Assembly (NCBI GenBank): GCA_047030855.1
Contig: JBKYIJ010000008.1
Location: forward strand, 1,364,001-1,428,000
Source: QVMM01 sp047030855
Lineage (GTDB): Bacteria > Bacteroidota > Bacteroidia > Bacteroidales > Dysgonomonadaceae
DNA: 64,000 bases
Direction: 5' to 3'
Part shown: piece by piece, positions 36,897 through 46,763 of the stretch
Layout: each line of letters begins with the position of its first letter
Numbering within the stretch: the stretch's first letter is position 1
Notes under the pieces: model-generated
Databases searched by the model: none
What the model saw: only the letters and a program-made list of their open reading frames with translations
Told to the model about the DNA's origin: nothing
Program-made: the position numbers and the translations under genes

Positions 36897-37547
36897 ATGA
36901 AGCAAATTATTGATATTGATTCTTGGGAAAGACGCGATAATTATCGTTTTTTCACGAAGTTTCTTAACCCGTGTATTTCCATTACTTCTGAAGTGGATTG
37001 TTCTTCTGCCAAGCGGAAAGCAAAGGAAAGTAACAGATCGTTTTTTCTTTATTATTTGTATGCGATATTGAAGTCGGCAAATGAAGTAAAAGAATTGCGT
37101 ACCAGAATTAAACGCGACGGACAGATTGTCCTTTATGATAAGCTTGATGTTTTGACTCCTATACAAGTTAACGACGACGGAAAGTTTATGACGGTTCGGA
37201 TTCCTTATCACGAGGATTTTGATACGTTTTATTCTGCTGCTAAGGTGATTATTGATAGCGTAAATGCTGATGAAAATCCTTATGGCTATACGGAGGTATC
37301 GGATGCTTTAGATGATGATAATTATAATGTTATTTTGGTGAGCGCTACTCCTAATCTGTATTTTACATCTGTTACGCATACTCAGGAACATGTTAACGGA
37401 TCGGACTTTCCTCTTCTGAATGTAGGTAAAGCTGTTCTTAGGGAAGGAAAACTCGTGATGCCCGTGTCGATAAACATTCATCACGGACTGATTGACGGCA
37501 AGCATTTATCCGATTTTTTCGGCTATATAAATAAATATCTTGCTTAA
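36897..37547 (+). CDS. Chloramphenicol acetyltransferase-like protein
   Basis: 216 residues of the CAT (acyltransferase) fold. The C-terminal active-site motif HHGLIDGKHLSDFF carries the catalytic His. The family start (MKQIIDIDSWERRDNYRFF) and the NVILVSATPNLYFTSVTH segment are also present. Proteins of this kind are common as chromosomal genes in Bacteroidales and often do not give resistance, so the acceptor is unknown. I chose the ATG at 36897; an ATG eight codons upstream falls in the rRNA terminator. It overlaps the convergent next gene by 4 bp. Confidence 0.85.
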   Translation: MKQIIDIDSWERRDNYRFFTKFLNPCISITSEVDCSSAKRKAKESNRSFFLYYLYAILKSANEVKELRTRIKRDGQIVLYDKLDVLTPIQVNDDGKFMTVRIPYHEDFDTFYSAAKVIIDSVNADENPYGYTEVSDALDDDNYNVILVSATPNLYFTSVTHTQEHVNGSDFPLLNVGKAVLREGKLVMPVSINIHHGLIDGKHLSDFFGYINKYLA

Positions 37548-39211
37548 TTCTGCTGCTTATTGAGATAAACATTTAGTTCTTGGTTGGAATAAACAGGTTT
37601 CTTTATTTGTGTCTTGTCATAAGATTTATAGATGACTACATAATCGAAGTTGCCGATCGTATCGGCATTGTTCCATGATACTTCTCCTTCCTGGCATGTC
37701 ACGTTTCCCAGTTCATATCCGTCTTTTGTAGCCATGTCGAACATAATGTGCGGATAATTGACCAGATATGTCGTGTTTTTCTTCAGTATTCTTTTTGTCA
37801 CATCGTTGGCGTACGTATTGAATGTTTCTGCTTCCGCAATATTTTGTTTAAAATAGACAACGCTTCCTATTTGAAGTATAAGCACGAATACCGCAAGTAT
37901 TTTGATGTTTATCTTGTTCAGTTCGTCCCTGACGGATATGCCTGTCAGAAAAGCTATTATAAACGTATAGTAGATAAATGTCCTGTAAAACGGTATGACG
38001 CTATGGACAAGCAAAAGCAACGCAGGCGTTATTCCGAATACAAGCCAAAGGGTGATTGCGCTTTTGTCTTTATTCTTAATAGCGATGATTAATACAACTG
38101 CCAATATTATTGCCATTTTTAGTCCGCTCATACCTGTCAGATCCGCAATCGTTTCATACCCGAAAAGAGGAAGCTGTTTCAGAACATCCAGCCTTGTATG
38201 GTTCTCCGGCGAAACAAACTGATTGTTGGTTAAGGCTTTTATTCCACTGACGAGAAATACAGGCGTGTACAGAACGAATGTGAGTACTCCCGAAGCTATA
38301 TTATATTTTATCTGTTGAACGATGTTTTTGTAGTTGTATATTAAGATCAGCAGATTTAGCATCACTATCGGATACAGAAAAGACGGCATGGTATAGCAGC
38401 CCAGCGTATTGCTCAGTGCAAAAAATATCCAGTCTTTCCTGCGGCTTCCTTTATAAATGATGTTGTATGCGGCATACAAAGAAATTATGAAAAACAGAAC
38501 TACCAGCGCGTACCCTCTTGAAAGCGAACTGTAATATATGGAACGGAACATCACGCTCGCTATTCCTACCACAAAAACGGCTACTTTGACGGAGTAATAT
38601 TTTTTCAGGAAAGAATACGCCACCACCCATGCGAAAAACGATGCGAGAATGGCGGGAATCCTTATCTTGAAAAGCATACTGAAAAAAGGCAGGTGTTCCG
38701 TTACGTTTGTCAACAGCGAGTGCAGAATGTGATTGTTCGGATACGGATAATACATCATACAATGATAGAACGGTTTTCTGGTAAAATCCAGATAAGTCCA
38801 TACTTCATCGTACGAAACGGGTATTGTGAGGGCAAAATATATTGACGCAAATAACGGTATGGTTAGTACGATCAGTGCATTTTTTGTACAAAGATCTTTC
38901 CCGATATTTTTCAGAGCAGCTAAAGTATCCCGAAAAAACTGCCCTGCCGCGTGAAAGATTGCATCAAACTTTTTTAAGATCAGATAGTAAGAAAGTACGA
39001 GTAGTATCGCCGATAATACTTGCACAACAATAAACCTGTTATGATCGAATATATTTCGTATGCTCGTTCCATCTATATATCTGCCAATGAAATTTATGCT
39101 TGCTTCGTATCCCGCAGCAACACTTACAATCAACGCGATAGACAAAACGGACACTATCAGCAGAGATAAACTTTTTGCTATTTTCTTTAGAAAGAGATTA
39201 TTCTGTGACAT
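37544..39211 (-). CDS. GT-C/GT39-like polytopic membrane protein
   Basis: 555 residues with roughly a dozen membrane segments. The first large loop holds VSYDEVWTYLDF, the Asp-Glu motif expected of GT-C lipid-linked sugar transferases. YPNNHILHSLL follows, similar to the PPxxH-like region of PMT/ArnT proteins. A soluble C-terminal part of about 110 residues follows the last segment. Probably transfers a sugar from a polyprenyl-phosphate donor to an envelope acceptor; substrate unknown. It may be co-transcribed after the sugar kinase gene. Confidence 0.7.
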   Translation of the reverse strand: MSQNNLFLKKIAKSLSLLIVSVLSIALIVSVAAGYEASINFIGRYIDGTSIRNIFDHNRFIVVQVLSAILLVLSYYLILKKFDAIFHAAGQFFRDTLAALKNIGKDLCTKNALIVLTIPLFASIYFALTIPVSYDEVWTYLDFTRKPFYHCMMYYPYPNNHILHSLLTNVTEHLPFFSMLFKIRIPAILASFFAWVVAYSFLKKYYSVKVAVFVVGIASVMFRSIYYSSLSRGYALVVLFFIISLYAAYNIIYKGSRRKDWIFFALSNTLGCYTMPSFLYPIVMLNLLILIYNYKNIVQQIKYNIASGVLTFVLYTPVFLVSGIKALTNNQFVSPENHTRLDVLKQLPLFGYETIADLTGMSGLKMAIILAVVLIIAIKNKDKSAITLWLVFGITPALLLLVHSVIPFYRTFIYYTFIIAFLTGISVRDELNKINIKILAVFVLILQIGSVVYFKQNIAEAETFNTYANDVTKRILKKNTTYLVNYPHIMFDMATKDGYELGNVTCQEGEVSWNNADTIGNFDYVVIYKSYDKTQIKKPVYSNQELNVYLNKQQN

Positions 39212-39240
39212 TGTTTTATTGTTCGATCCGTAAAAGCTTT

Positions 39241-40125
39241 TTATTTTCTGAACAATTCTCTGTAAGCATCAGGCAATACGGGCATTGCTCCATGCTGTGT
39301 GCAGACATAGGCGGAAACTTCTACCGCAAGGTGATGCGCGTCCGTAATCCTTTCGCCCTGCATGTATGCGGCGATGAATCCTGCGGTGAAAGAGTCGCCC
39401 GCTCCCACCGTGTCGGCAATATGCATTTTGGGCGTAGGCTGATATGATGTCTCTTTTCGGTTGAAAACAAAGCTGCCGGCAGTTCCTTTCGTCAATATGA
39501 CTACGTCCAGATCGTACTGTTTCAGCAGTTTTATGCATACGTCCTGTTCGTTCACGCCCTTCCATCCGTAAAGTTCGGAAACGGTGATTATCTCTTCATC
39601 GTTGATCTTGAGAATGGTTGCCAACTCAAGGGAGTCGTGTATGATCTCTTTAGAATAGAAATTTTGTCTGAGATTAATGTCGAATATTCTTATGCTGTCT
39701 TTCGGCATAAGGCTCAGGAATTTCTTTATCGTCGCGTGCGAAACGGGATGCCTTTGTGCAAGCGATCCGAAGCTGACTGCTTTCGTGTTTTTTGCCAGAT
39801 TTTCAGTCCTTGCCGAAAAAGGGATATTATCCCATGCTACGTTGTCGTAAATCTTATATTGCGGTATTCCCCGTTTATCGAGCGTAACTTCCACCGTTCC
39901 TGTCGGAAAATCCGTTTTTTCTATCAGGTAATTCAGCTTCTTGTCTGCCAGCATGGTCATAATCTCTTTTCCCAGCAGGTCGTCGCCAATGGCACTCACG
40001 GCATAACCGTTATAACCGAACTGTGAAATATGATATGCGAAATTTGCAGGCGCGCCGCCCAGAACTTTTCTTTCGGGAAATATGTCCCATAAGATTTCTC
40101 CGATTCCTACTACTATATTATTCAT
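39241..40125 (-). CDS. PfkB-family carbohydrate kinase (fructokinase-like)
   Basis: 294 residues. The N-terminal motif (VLGGAPANFAYH) and the C-terminal signature (DTVGAGDSFTAGF) with the catalytic Asp define the PfkB family. It phosphorylates a sugar using ATP. The early GEILWD and GGAPANFA pattern is most like fructokinases, but specificity cannot be fixed by reading. It follows the S41 peptidase gene on the same strand. Confidence 0.85.
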   Translation of the reverse strand: MNNIVVGIGEILWDIFPERKVLGGAPANFAYHISQFGYNGYAVSAIGDDLLGKEIMTMLADKKLNYLIEKTDFPTGTVEVTLDKRGIPQYKIYDNVAWDNIPFSARTENLAKNTKAVSFGSLAQRHPVSHATIKKFLSLMPKDSIRIFDINLRQNFYSKEIIHDSLELATILKINDEEIITVSELYGWKGVNEQDVCIKLLKQYDLDVVILTKGTAGSFVFNRKETSYQPTPKMHIADTVGAGDSFTAGFIAAYMQGERITDAHHLAVEVSAYVCTQHGAMPVLPDAYRELFRK

Positions 40126-40178
40126 GACACTAAAGATTTTAATTAAGGATCTTATCCTGTAATTATCGGTTTATTATT

Positions 40179-41786
40179 TTATTGTTTGATATTGTTCAGC
40201 AGCGAATCGTATTGCTTGTCGTCGTTTATGATCTCAAGCCCTTTCAGGAATATCGGGTTCTCGTCGTTCATTATTTTGTAATAATCTTCCGTATGGTATA
40301 TATTTTGTGCGATCAAAGCTTTGATCTGCAACAAAATCATAGGTTTGGATATATTATATTGTTCTTCGTTGAATTCGACTTTCTCTTCCTTCGCCATATC
40401 CAATACTTTGTTAATCAGATTTTCGCTGACGACATAGTCCTTTTTGAATGAGTCGACGGTCGGATATTTTTCCAGCAAGGTTTTCCTGCTGTTGTCCACT
40501 TCCTGCAAGTACGCTTTGTGGATGATGCCTTTTGCCAGCAGTTGCACATGATATTTCGTAAGAGTGTCCAGCGGAACGAAATAATCGGGCATGATGCCTC
40601 CGCCTCCGTATACCGTGCGTTTGTTGATCATCGTTTGATATTTCAGCGAGTCGGGGAAATGTATGCTGTCGGCGCTCATCATTTCGCCGTGGTTGTAACG
40701 GTTGATAAGGTCTTTGTCGTAATCCTCTCTGTCGCCTTTTTCATAAGGCTTCTGTATTCCGCGTCCTGTCGGCGTGTAATAGCGTGAAACGGTCAGTCTT
40801 ATCGCCCCTCCGTCGGGCAGTGGGAATTGTCTTTGCACCAGTCCTTTCCCGAATGTACGCCTGCCAACGATAACGCCTCTGTCCCAATCTTGTATCGCTC
40901 CCGATACGATTTCACTGGCAGAAGCCGATCCTTCGTTTACGAGTATGACAAGTCTGCCGTTCTCGAATATCCCGTTCGATTTCGATATTTCGCTGAATCG
41001 TGGCTGGTTACGCCCTTCGGTATATACCAGTAATTTGCCTTTTCCCAGTAATTCATTGGCAATATCAGTGGCGGCATTCAGATATCCGCCTCCGTTTCCT
41101 TGTAAATCTACGATCAGATTATGAAGATTCTGTTGCTTTAATTTTTTGAACGCGTCCATAAACTCGTTATGCGTGGTTGCCCCGAAACGGTTTATTTTGA
41201 TATATCCTGTCGATGTGTCAACCATATAAGCCGCATCCACGCTGTAAATCGGAATTTTGTCGCGTTTGATCTTAAATTCGATAAGTTCCGCGATCCCTCT
41301 TCTTTTCACTTTTACGTTAACGGTTGTGCCCTTCGGTCCGCGAAGCCGTTTCATTATGTCTTTCGTTGACATTTTCACTCCCGCTATTATCGTATCGTCT
41401 ACCTGTATGATTCTGTCGCCGGGAAGTATTCCCACTCTTTCGGAAGGTCCTCCCGATATGGTTTCAATAACATAGAGCGTATCCGTAACCATATTGAACG
41501 AAATGCCGATGCCGTCGAAGTTGCCTTCCAAGGGTTCGTTCATTTCTTTGAGTTCATCGGCTTTAATGTATGTTGAATGTGGATCCAGTTTTTCGAGCAG
41601 TGAAGTGATCGCATCGTCCGAAAATTTGTTGTCGTCGATGTCGTCGACGTACATTTTTTCGATAATAGTCATTGCCGTAGCCACTTTACGCACGCCGTCG
41701 CTCATCCCGAACTGGGCGGAAAGCGAACCTGTGAAGGCGAATATTCCTGCGATAACAAAAAACAACTTATTCTTTTTAAACTCCAT
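40179..41786 (-). CDS. S41 C-terminal processing peptidase
   Basis: 535 residues. An N-terminal signal or anchor (FVIAGIFAFTGSLSA) is followed by a PDZ domain (IGISFNMVTDTLYVIETISGG, GDRIIQVDD). The S41 protease domain has the nucleophile in EGSASASEIVSGA and the Lys in RTFGKGLVQ. It probably acts in the periplasm, trimming or degrading proteins at their C-termini. It lies downstream of recQ-coaD with a short gap and probably shares their mRNA. Confidence 0.9.
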   Translation of the reverse strand: MEFKKNKLFFVIAGIFAFTGSLSAQFGMSDGVRKVATAMTIIEKMYVDDIDDNKFSDDAITSLLEKLDPHSTYIKADELKEMNEPLEGNFDGIGISFNMVTDTLYVIETISGGPSERVGILPGDRIIQVDDTIIAGVKMSTKDIMKRLRGPKGTTVNVKVKRRGIAELIEFKIKRDKIPIYSVDAAYMVDTSTGYIKINRFGATTHNEFMDAFKKLKQQNLHNLIVDLQGNGGGYLNAATDIANELLGKGKLLVYTEGRNQPRFSEISKSNGIFENGRLVILVNEGSASASEIVSGAIQDWDRGVIVGRRTFGKGLVQRQFPLPDGGAIRLTVSRYYTPTGRGIQKPYEKGDREDYDKDLINRYNHGEMMSADSIHFPDSLKYQTMINKRTVYGGGGIMPDYFVPLDTLTKYHVQLLAKGIIHKAYLQEVDNSRKTLLEKYPTVDSFKKDYVVSENLINKVLDMAKEEKVEFNEEQYNISKPMILLQIKALIAQNIYHTEDYYKIMNDENPIFLKGLEIINDDKQYDSLLNNIKQ

Positions 41787-41797
41787 TCTTATAACTT

Positions 41798-42256
41798 TTA
41801 TTCTATTTTCATATTGTCGGGGATAAAATCTTTTACGTCGTGCCCGAATTTCAGCAACTCCCGTACTATTGTAGAGCTTATGTGCGTGAATTCAGGCTCT
41901 GTAAAAAAGACAATGGTGTCTATTCCCGATATTTTTTTGTTTGTATCGGCAATTGTTTTTTCATACTCGAAGTCGTTTACGGAACGTACTCCTCTGATGA
42001 TGAACCGGGCTTCTGTCGTTTTTGCGAAATCAACGGTAAGCCCTTCGTATGACGTGACGGTTATTTTCTTGTTGCCTGCATACAATGATCGGATCATGTC
42101 CAAACGCTTCTCCAAAGAAAAATAACTGTTCTTCAGATCGTTCACGCCGATCGCAATGTATAGATGATCGACAAGTCCGAGACTCCTTTCGACAATAGAT
42201 TCGTGCCCTTTGGTGAAAGGGTCGAATGTTCCCGGGAAAACCGCTTTTCTTTCCAT
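41798..42256 (-). CDS. coaD: Phosphopantetheine adenylyltransferase
   Basis: 152 residues; transfers AMP from ATP to 4'-phosphopantetheine in CoA synthesis. The nucleotidyltransferase motif is PGTFDPFTKGHESI (TxGH type). The second ATP motif (HISSTIVRELL) matches the family ISSTxVR. It lies 3 bases after the recQ stop. Confidence 0.95.
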   Translation of the reverse strand: MERKAVFPGTFDPFTKGHESIVERSLGLVDHLYIAIGVNDLKNSYFSLEKRLDMIRSLYAGNKKITVTSYEGLTVDFAKTTEARFIIRGVRSVNDFEYEKTIADTNKKISGIDTIVFFTEPEFTHISSTIVRELLKFGHDVKDFIPDNMKIE

Positions 42257-42259
42257 TTT

Positions 42260-44443
42260 TTAGTTAGCCATATCGGAGATGAATTTTATTCTGACAAGGC
42301 GAATTTCGTCTTCGGTGTACATCCCCAGTTCTTCGATCGCGTCTTCCAGACTGTCGGATTCCGCTTCCTGAAAATAATCGAATATGTCGGCAATGTGATC
42401 CTCGTCGATCACTTCCTCTATGAAATAATCTATGTTTATTTTTGTCCCCGAATATACGATGGCTTCCACTTCATCGAGCAGTTCCGAAAATTCGATGCCT
42501 TTCGATTCGGCAAGGTCGTCCAACGCCACTTTTCGGTCGATGCTCTGCACGATTGCCACTTTCAGTTTCGATTTGTTGGCAACGGTTTTGACGCGTAAAT
42601 CCTCGGGGCGTTCTATTTCGTTCTCTTCGACGTGTTTCTTTATTATCTCGATAAATTCCGTACCGTATCTTTTAGCCTTTCCTGCCCCTACGCCCGGAAT
42701 ATTCTGGAGTTCGTCCATCGTAATCGGGTAAATGGTTGCCATAGCTTCCAGAGAAGGGTCTTGGAAAATAACATAGGGCGGAACATTCAGCTTTTTCGAC
42801 ATTTTCTTTCTCAAGTCTTTCATGATCGAGAAAAGAACGGGATCGACAGCCGAACTGCCTCCGCTTTTTACGATAACTTCGTCGCCGTCTTCATCCGATT
42901 CTTCGTCCTCTATCGAGATTTTGAACGATACGGGTTTTTTCAAAAAGCTTTTGCCTTTTTTCGTAACCTTAAGCAAACCGTAGTTTTCGATATCCTTTTC
43001 GAGATAACCGTCCAGCAATGCCTGATGTATTACTGAGTTCCAAGTTTCTTCGTCGGAGTCGTCACCCGATCCGAAAACTTCAAGTTCCTGATGTCCGTAT
43101 GTTTCTATCTCGGAAGTTTCTTTTCCTCTGAGAACGTTGATTACATATTCGGTTTTATATTTTTCTTTTAGCGCAATTACAGCTTCAATTGCAGTTGATA
43201 ATAGTTCTTTAGCTTCCACCTGTTTTTTAGGATTTAAACAATTGTCACAATTACTACAGTTATCTTGATGATAATCTTCGCCGAAATAGTGCAGAAGTAC
43301 TTTTCTTCTGCAAACCGCAGTTTCGGCATAAGCTGCGGTTTCTAATAAAAGTTGCCGTCCGATTTCCTGTTCGGCAACGGGTTTTCCCTGCATAAACTTT
43401 TCGAGTTTCTGCAAGTCTTTGTATGAATAGAAAGCGATGCATTGCCCCTCGCCTCCGTCGCGTCCCGCACGCCCTGTTTCCTGATAATATCCTTCAAGGC
43501 TTTTGGGTATATCATAGTGGATGACATATCGCACGTCGGGTTTGTCGATACCCATTCCGAAAGCAATCGTAGCGACGATCACGTCAGCCTTTTCCATAAG
43601 GAAGGCATCCTGATTTTCTCCGCGCGTATTGCTGTCAAGCCCTGCGTGGTAAGCGAGAGCATTTATTTTGTTTGCTTTCAGTATTTCGGTAAATTCTTCT
43701 ACTTTCTTTCTGCTCAGGCAATATACAATCCCCGATTTTCCTTCCTGAGCCTTGATATACCTTATAATGTCTTTATCGACGTTGTTGGTTTTCTTCCTTA
43801 CCTCGTAATACAGATTTTCGCGGTTAAACGATGACTTGAATACCTTGGCATCCGTCATCCCCAGATTTTTCTGTATATCGTGTTGCACTTTCGGCGTTGC
43901 GGTAGCCGTAAGTGCTATTATGGGGCGTTTGCCTATTTCGTTGACGATCGGTCTTATCCTCCTGTATTCGGGCCTGAAATCGTGCCCCCATTCCGATATG
44001 CAGTGAGCCTCGTCTATCGCGTAAAAAGATATGTCGATTTGCCGCAAGAAGTCGATGTTATCTTCCTTGATGAGCGATTCGGGAGCGACATACAGCAGTT
44101 TGGTTTTCCCCGAAACGATGTCGGCTTTCACCTGCTCTATGGCAGCCTTATTCAGCGATGAATTCAGGAAATGGGCGACACCGTCCTCTTCGCTGAAGTT
44201 ACGCATGGCATCCACCTGATTTTTCATAAGGGCGATAAGCGGAGATATGACAATCGCCGTTCCGTTCATCAGCAGGGCAGGCAGCTGATAGCAAAGCGAT
44301 TTGCCGCCGCCTGTAGGCATGAGCACGAAAGTATCGTTGCCATCCAAGACATTTTGTATAATTCCTTTCTGATTCCCTTTGAAGGTATCAAACCCGAAAT
44401 TCTTTTTCAGTTCCTGAACCAATATGTCTTCTTTCACATACAT
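42260..44443 (-). CDS. recQ: ATP-dependent DNA helicase RecQ
   Basis: 727 residues. Helicase motifs: MPTGGGKSLCYQ (I), DEAHCISEWGHDFRPEYR (II), ALTATATP (III) and QETGRAGRDG (VI). The zinc site is CSNCDNC, the winged helix follows, and an HRDC-like domain reads DLRVKT near the end. It is longer than the E. coli protein because of an acidic insert (EDEESDEDGDE) and a C-terminal acidic tail. Acts in recombination and fork repair. Confidence 0.95.
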   Translation of the reverse strand: MYVKEDILVQELKKNFGFDTFKGNQKGIIQNVLDGNDTFVLMPTGGGKSLCYQLPALLMNGTAIVISPLIALMKNQVDAMRNFSEEDGVAHFLNSSLNKAAIEQVKADIVSGKTKLLYVAPESLIKEDNIDFLRQIDISFYAIDEAHCISEWGHDFRPEYRRIRPIVNEIGKRPIIALTATATPKVQHDIQKNLGMTDAKVFKSSFNRENLYYEVRKKTNNVDKDIIRYIKAQEGKSGIVYCLSRKKVEEFTEILKANKINALAYHAGLDSNTRGENQDAFLMEKADVIVATIAFGMGIDKPDVRYVIHYDIPKSLEGYYQETGRAGRDGGEGQCIAFYSYKDLQKLEKFMQGKPVAEQEIGRQLLLETAAYAETAVCRRKVLLHYFGEDYHQDNCSNCDNCLNPKKQVEAKELLSTAIEAVIALKEKYKTEYVINVLRGKETSEIETYGHQELEVFGSGDDSDEETWNSVIHQALLDGYLEKDIENYGLLKVTKKGKSFLKKPVSFKISIEDEESDEDGDEVIVKSGGSSAVDPVLFSIMKDLRKKMSKKLNVPPYVIFQDPSLEAMATIYPITMDELQNIPGVGAGKAKRYGTEFIEIIKKHVEENEIERPEDLRVKTVANKSKLKVAIVQSIDRKVALDDLAESKGIEFSELLDEVEAIVYSGTKINIDYFIEEVIDEDHIADIFDYFQEAESDSLEDAIEELGMYTEDEIRLVRIKFISDMAN

Positions 44444-44553
44444 ATATTACCTTTTACTGTTTCACCAGAAAGTTACAATTTTGAAACAGTTAATTAATAT
44501 TTTTTCTACCGAATATACAAAAATTATATGTTAAAATGCTCGTGTCTTTTACT

Positions 44554-45789
44554 TTATGATGCTTTTAATCTGTCGAGTTGCGATTTTTCCAGATGTTTTG
44601 CCGCATATTCTTTTGTGATAATCAGCTTCTTTTCCTTTGTTGAAGGGACAGTGAACATCGCATCCATCATAATCGCTTCGACAATCGAACGCAATCCGCG
44701 CGCTCCCAGTTTATGCTCAACAGCCTTGTCCACAATGTATTCGTAGGCGTCGTCCTTAAATTGGAGTTGAACGCCGTCCATGTCGAACAGTTTTATATAC
44801 TGCTTGATAATGGAGTTTTTAGGCTCTGTCAAAATCCGTCTTAAAGCTTCCCTGTCCAAGGGGTTCAGATAGGTGAGGATAGGTAGCCTTCCGATAATTT
44901 CGGGTATAAGCCCGAACGACTTCAGGTCCTGAGGGCTTATGTACTGCAACAGGTTTTCCCTGTCTATCACGGCATTGTTTTTCGCCGACGCATAGCCGAC
45001 CACGCGTGTGTTGAGCCTTTGCGCGATTTTCCTTTCGATTCCGTCGAAAGCTCCTCCGCAGATGAACAGGATGTTTTTGGTATCTACCGCGATCATTTTC
45101 TGTTCGGGATGTTTTCGTCCGCCTTGCGGGGGAACGTTCACTATCGAGCCTTCGAGCAGTTTGAGCAGTCCTTGCTGCACTCCTTCTCCGCTAACGTCGC
45201 GGGTAATGGACGGGTTGTCGCTTTTTCGGGCGATTTTATCTATTTCGTCTATGAAAACAATGCCTCTTTCCGCTGCATTTACGTCATAATCGGCCGCTTG
45301 CAGCAACCTTGTCAGGATGCTTTCGATGTCTTCACCCACATATCCTGCTTCCGTCAATACAGTGGCATCCACTATGGCAAAGGGAACATGAAGCATTTTC
45401 GCGATGGTTCGGGCAAGGAGGGTTTTGCCCGTTCCCGTAGGTCCTACCATTATGATGTTGGACTTTTCTATTTCGACATCGTTTTTGTCGGCGGGCTGCA
45501 TCAGTCTTTTGTAGTGATTGTACACGGCTACCGACAAATAGCGTTTAGCTTCGTCCTGATCTATAATATACTGATCGAGAAATTCCTTGATTTGCTTTGG
45601 GGTAGGCAGCGTTTTCTTATCCAGATCGTGAACCTTTTTCTTTGTTTCGAGCGATTCTTTTACGATCAGGTATGCCTGTTCCACGCAGCTGTCGCAGATA
45701 TGTGCAGACAACCCCGCAATCAATAAATTAACTTCGTTGTCGCTTCTTCCGCAAAAACTGCAATAATCGTTGGAGTTTTTTTTACTCAT
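44554..45789 (-). CDS. clpX: ClpX, ATPase subunit of the ClpXP protease
   Basis: 411 residues. N-terminal Cys4 zinc domain (CSFCGRSDNEV, ICDSC), Walker A GPTGTGKTLLA, Walker B VFIDEIDKIA, the ERGIV pore region, the RKSDNPSITRDVSGEGVQQ region, sensor GARGLRSIVE. It unfolds substrates for ClpP, encoded 38 bases upstream in the same direction. Confidence 0.97.
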   Translation of the reverse strand: MSKKNSNDYCSFCGRSDNEVNLLIAGLSAHICDSCVEQAYLIVKESLETKKKVHDLDKKTLPTPKQIKEFLDQYIIDQDEAKRYLSVAVYNHYKRLMQPADKNDVEIEKSNIIMVGPTGTGKTLLARTIAKMLHVPFAIVDATVLTEAGYVGEDIESILTRLLQAADYDVNAAERGIVFIDEIDKIARKSDNPSITRDVSGEGVQQGLLKLLEGSIVNVPPQGGRKHPEQKMIAVDTKNILFICGGAFDGIERKIAQRLNTRVVGYASAKNNAVIDRENLLQYISPQDLKSFGLIPEIIGRLPILTYLNPLDREALRRILTEPKNSIIKQYIKLFDMDGVQLQFKDDAYEYIVDKAVEHKLGARGLRSIVEAIMMDAMFTVPSTKEKKLIITKEYAAKHLEKSQLDRLKAS

Positions 45790-45827
45790 CTTTTCTAATT
45801 AGTTCTGTTCTTTTTAAGAAAGCGTCG

Positions 45828-46490
45828 TTATTTTCTTATTAAAACTTCGTCGATCATGCCATACTCTTTCGCTTCCGTTGCGTTCATCCAGTAATCCCTG
45901 TCCGAATCCTGAGCCACTTTTTCGATAGGTTGACCCGAATGATCGGCTATTATGGCGTAAAGTTCTTGTTTTACTTTCGCTATCTCGCGTGCGGTGATTT
46001 CGATGTCCGAAGCCTGTCCCTGTGCTCCGCCGAGAGGCTGGTGAATCATCACGCGGGAGTGTTTCAACGCGAAACGTTTCCCTTTTTGTCCCGCCACAAG
46101 CAGAACGGCTGCCATGGATGCTGCAATGCCTGTACAGATCGTGGACACATCGCTACCGATAAACTGCATGGTGTCATAGATGCCGTAACCTGCATACACC
46201 GACCCTCCGGGAGAGTTGATGTAGATGGATATGTCTTTTCCCGAATCGGCGGAATCGAGATAAAGCAACTGAGCCTGAATTACGTTTGCCGCATAATCGT
46301 CCACGGCTGTCCCCAGGAATATGATCCTGTCCATCATAAGGCGTGAGAACACGTCCATTTGGGCAACATTGAGCTGGCGTTCTTCGATGATAGTCGGAGA
46401 GATGTAGCTGCTGGTAATGTTGATGTACTTGTCGAGAGCATTGCTGTTCAAGCCAAGATGTTTTGTCGCGTATTTTTTAAAATCGTTCAT
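45828..46490 (-). CDS. clpP: ClpP protease subunit
   Basis: A 220-residue serine peptidase. Nucleophile in GIAASMAAVLL, catalytic His in MIHQPLGG, and the YINSPGGSVYAGYGIYD region. First gene of the clpP-clpX pair. An N-terminal extension of about 15 residues relative to E. coli (MNDFKKYATKHLGLNS) is usual in Bacteroidetes. Confidence 0.97.
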   Translation of the reverse strand: MNDFKKYATKHLGLNSNALDKYINITSSYISPTIIEERQLNVAQMDVFSRLMMDRIIFLGTAVDDYAANVIQAQLLYLDSADSGKDISIYINSPGGSVYAGYGIYDTMQFIGSDVSTICTGIAASMAAVLLVAGQKGKRFALKHSRVMIHQPLGGAQGQASDIEITAREIAKVKQELYAIIADHSGQPIEKVAQDSDRDYWMNATEAKEYGMIDEVLIRK

Positions 46491-46596
46491 TTTCTTTTCC
46501 CTTCTTTATGTTTGATGATTTTTTTTCCGATAACCTAAAATTACAAATAATTTTTTATACCTAAAAATAATATATATTACCTTATATTATTACTAT

Positions 46597-46614
46597 AACC
46601 CTTAGGTAAGGGTT
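46597..46614 (-). promoter_or_regulatory. Hairpin in the clpP leader
   Basis: AACCCTT-AGGT-AAGGGTT, seven perfect pairs, about 107 bases before the clpP ATG and downstream of its promoter. A further AAGGGTT copy lies just beside it (46619-46625), so an alternative pairing is possible. Confidence 0.45.
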
Positions 46615-46630
46615 AGGCAAGGGTTCAAAA

Positions 46631-46741
46631 AAAGAGGTTTTATCCCCTTTCAGTGCTAAAACAAAGTTATAAATAAATTATTGAAACCAACAAATTAAAA
46701 CTTTGTTATTATAGAACTTTTTGGGTAAAAAACCTCTTTTT
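46631..46741 (-). repeat. Inverted repeat flanking the clpP promoter
   Basis: AAAAGAGGTTTT-ATCCC (46631-46647) and GGGTAAAAAACCTCTTTT (46724-46741) are near-perfect reverse complements 76 bases apart, enclosing the clpP promoter. The proximal arm lies at the end of tig and may act as part of its terminator. Confidence 0.5.
46663..46695 (-). promoter_or_regulatory. Promoter of clpP-clpX
   Basis: On the minus strand, TTTG (46692-46695), 21 bp, TAACTTTG (46663-46670). This gives a leader of about 165 bases. Confidence 0.75.
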
Positions 46742-46763
46742 AGGTTGTTTTATAAAATGTTTT

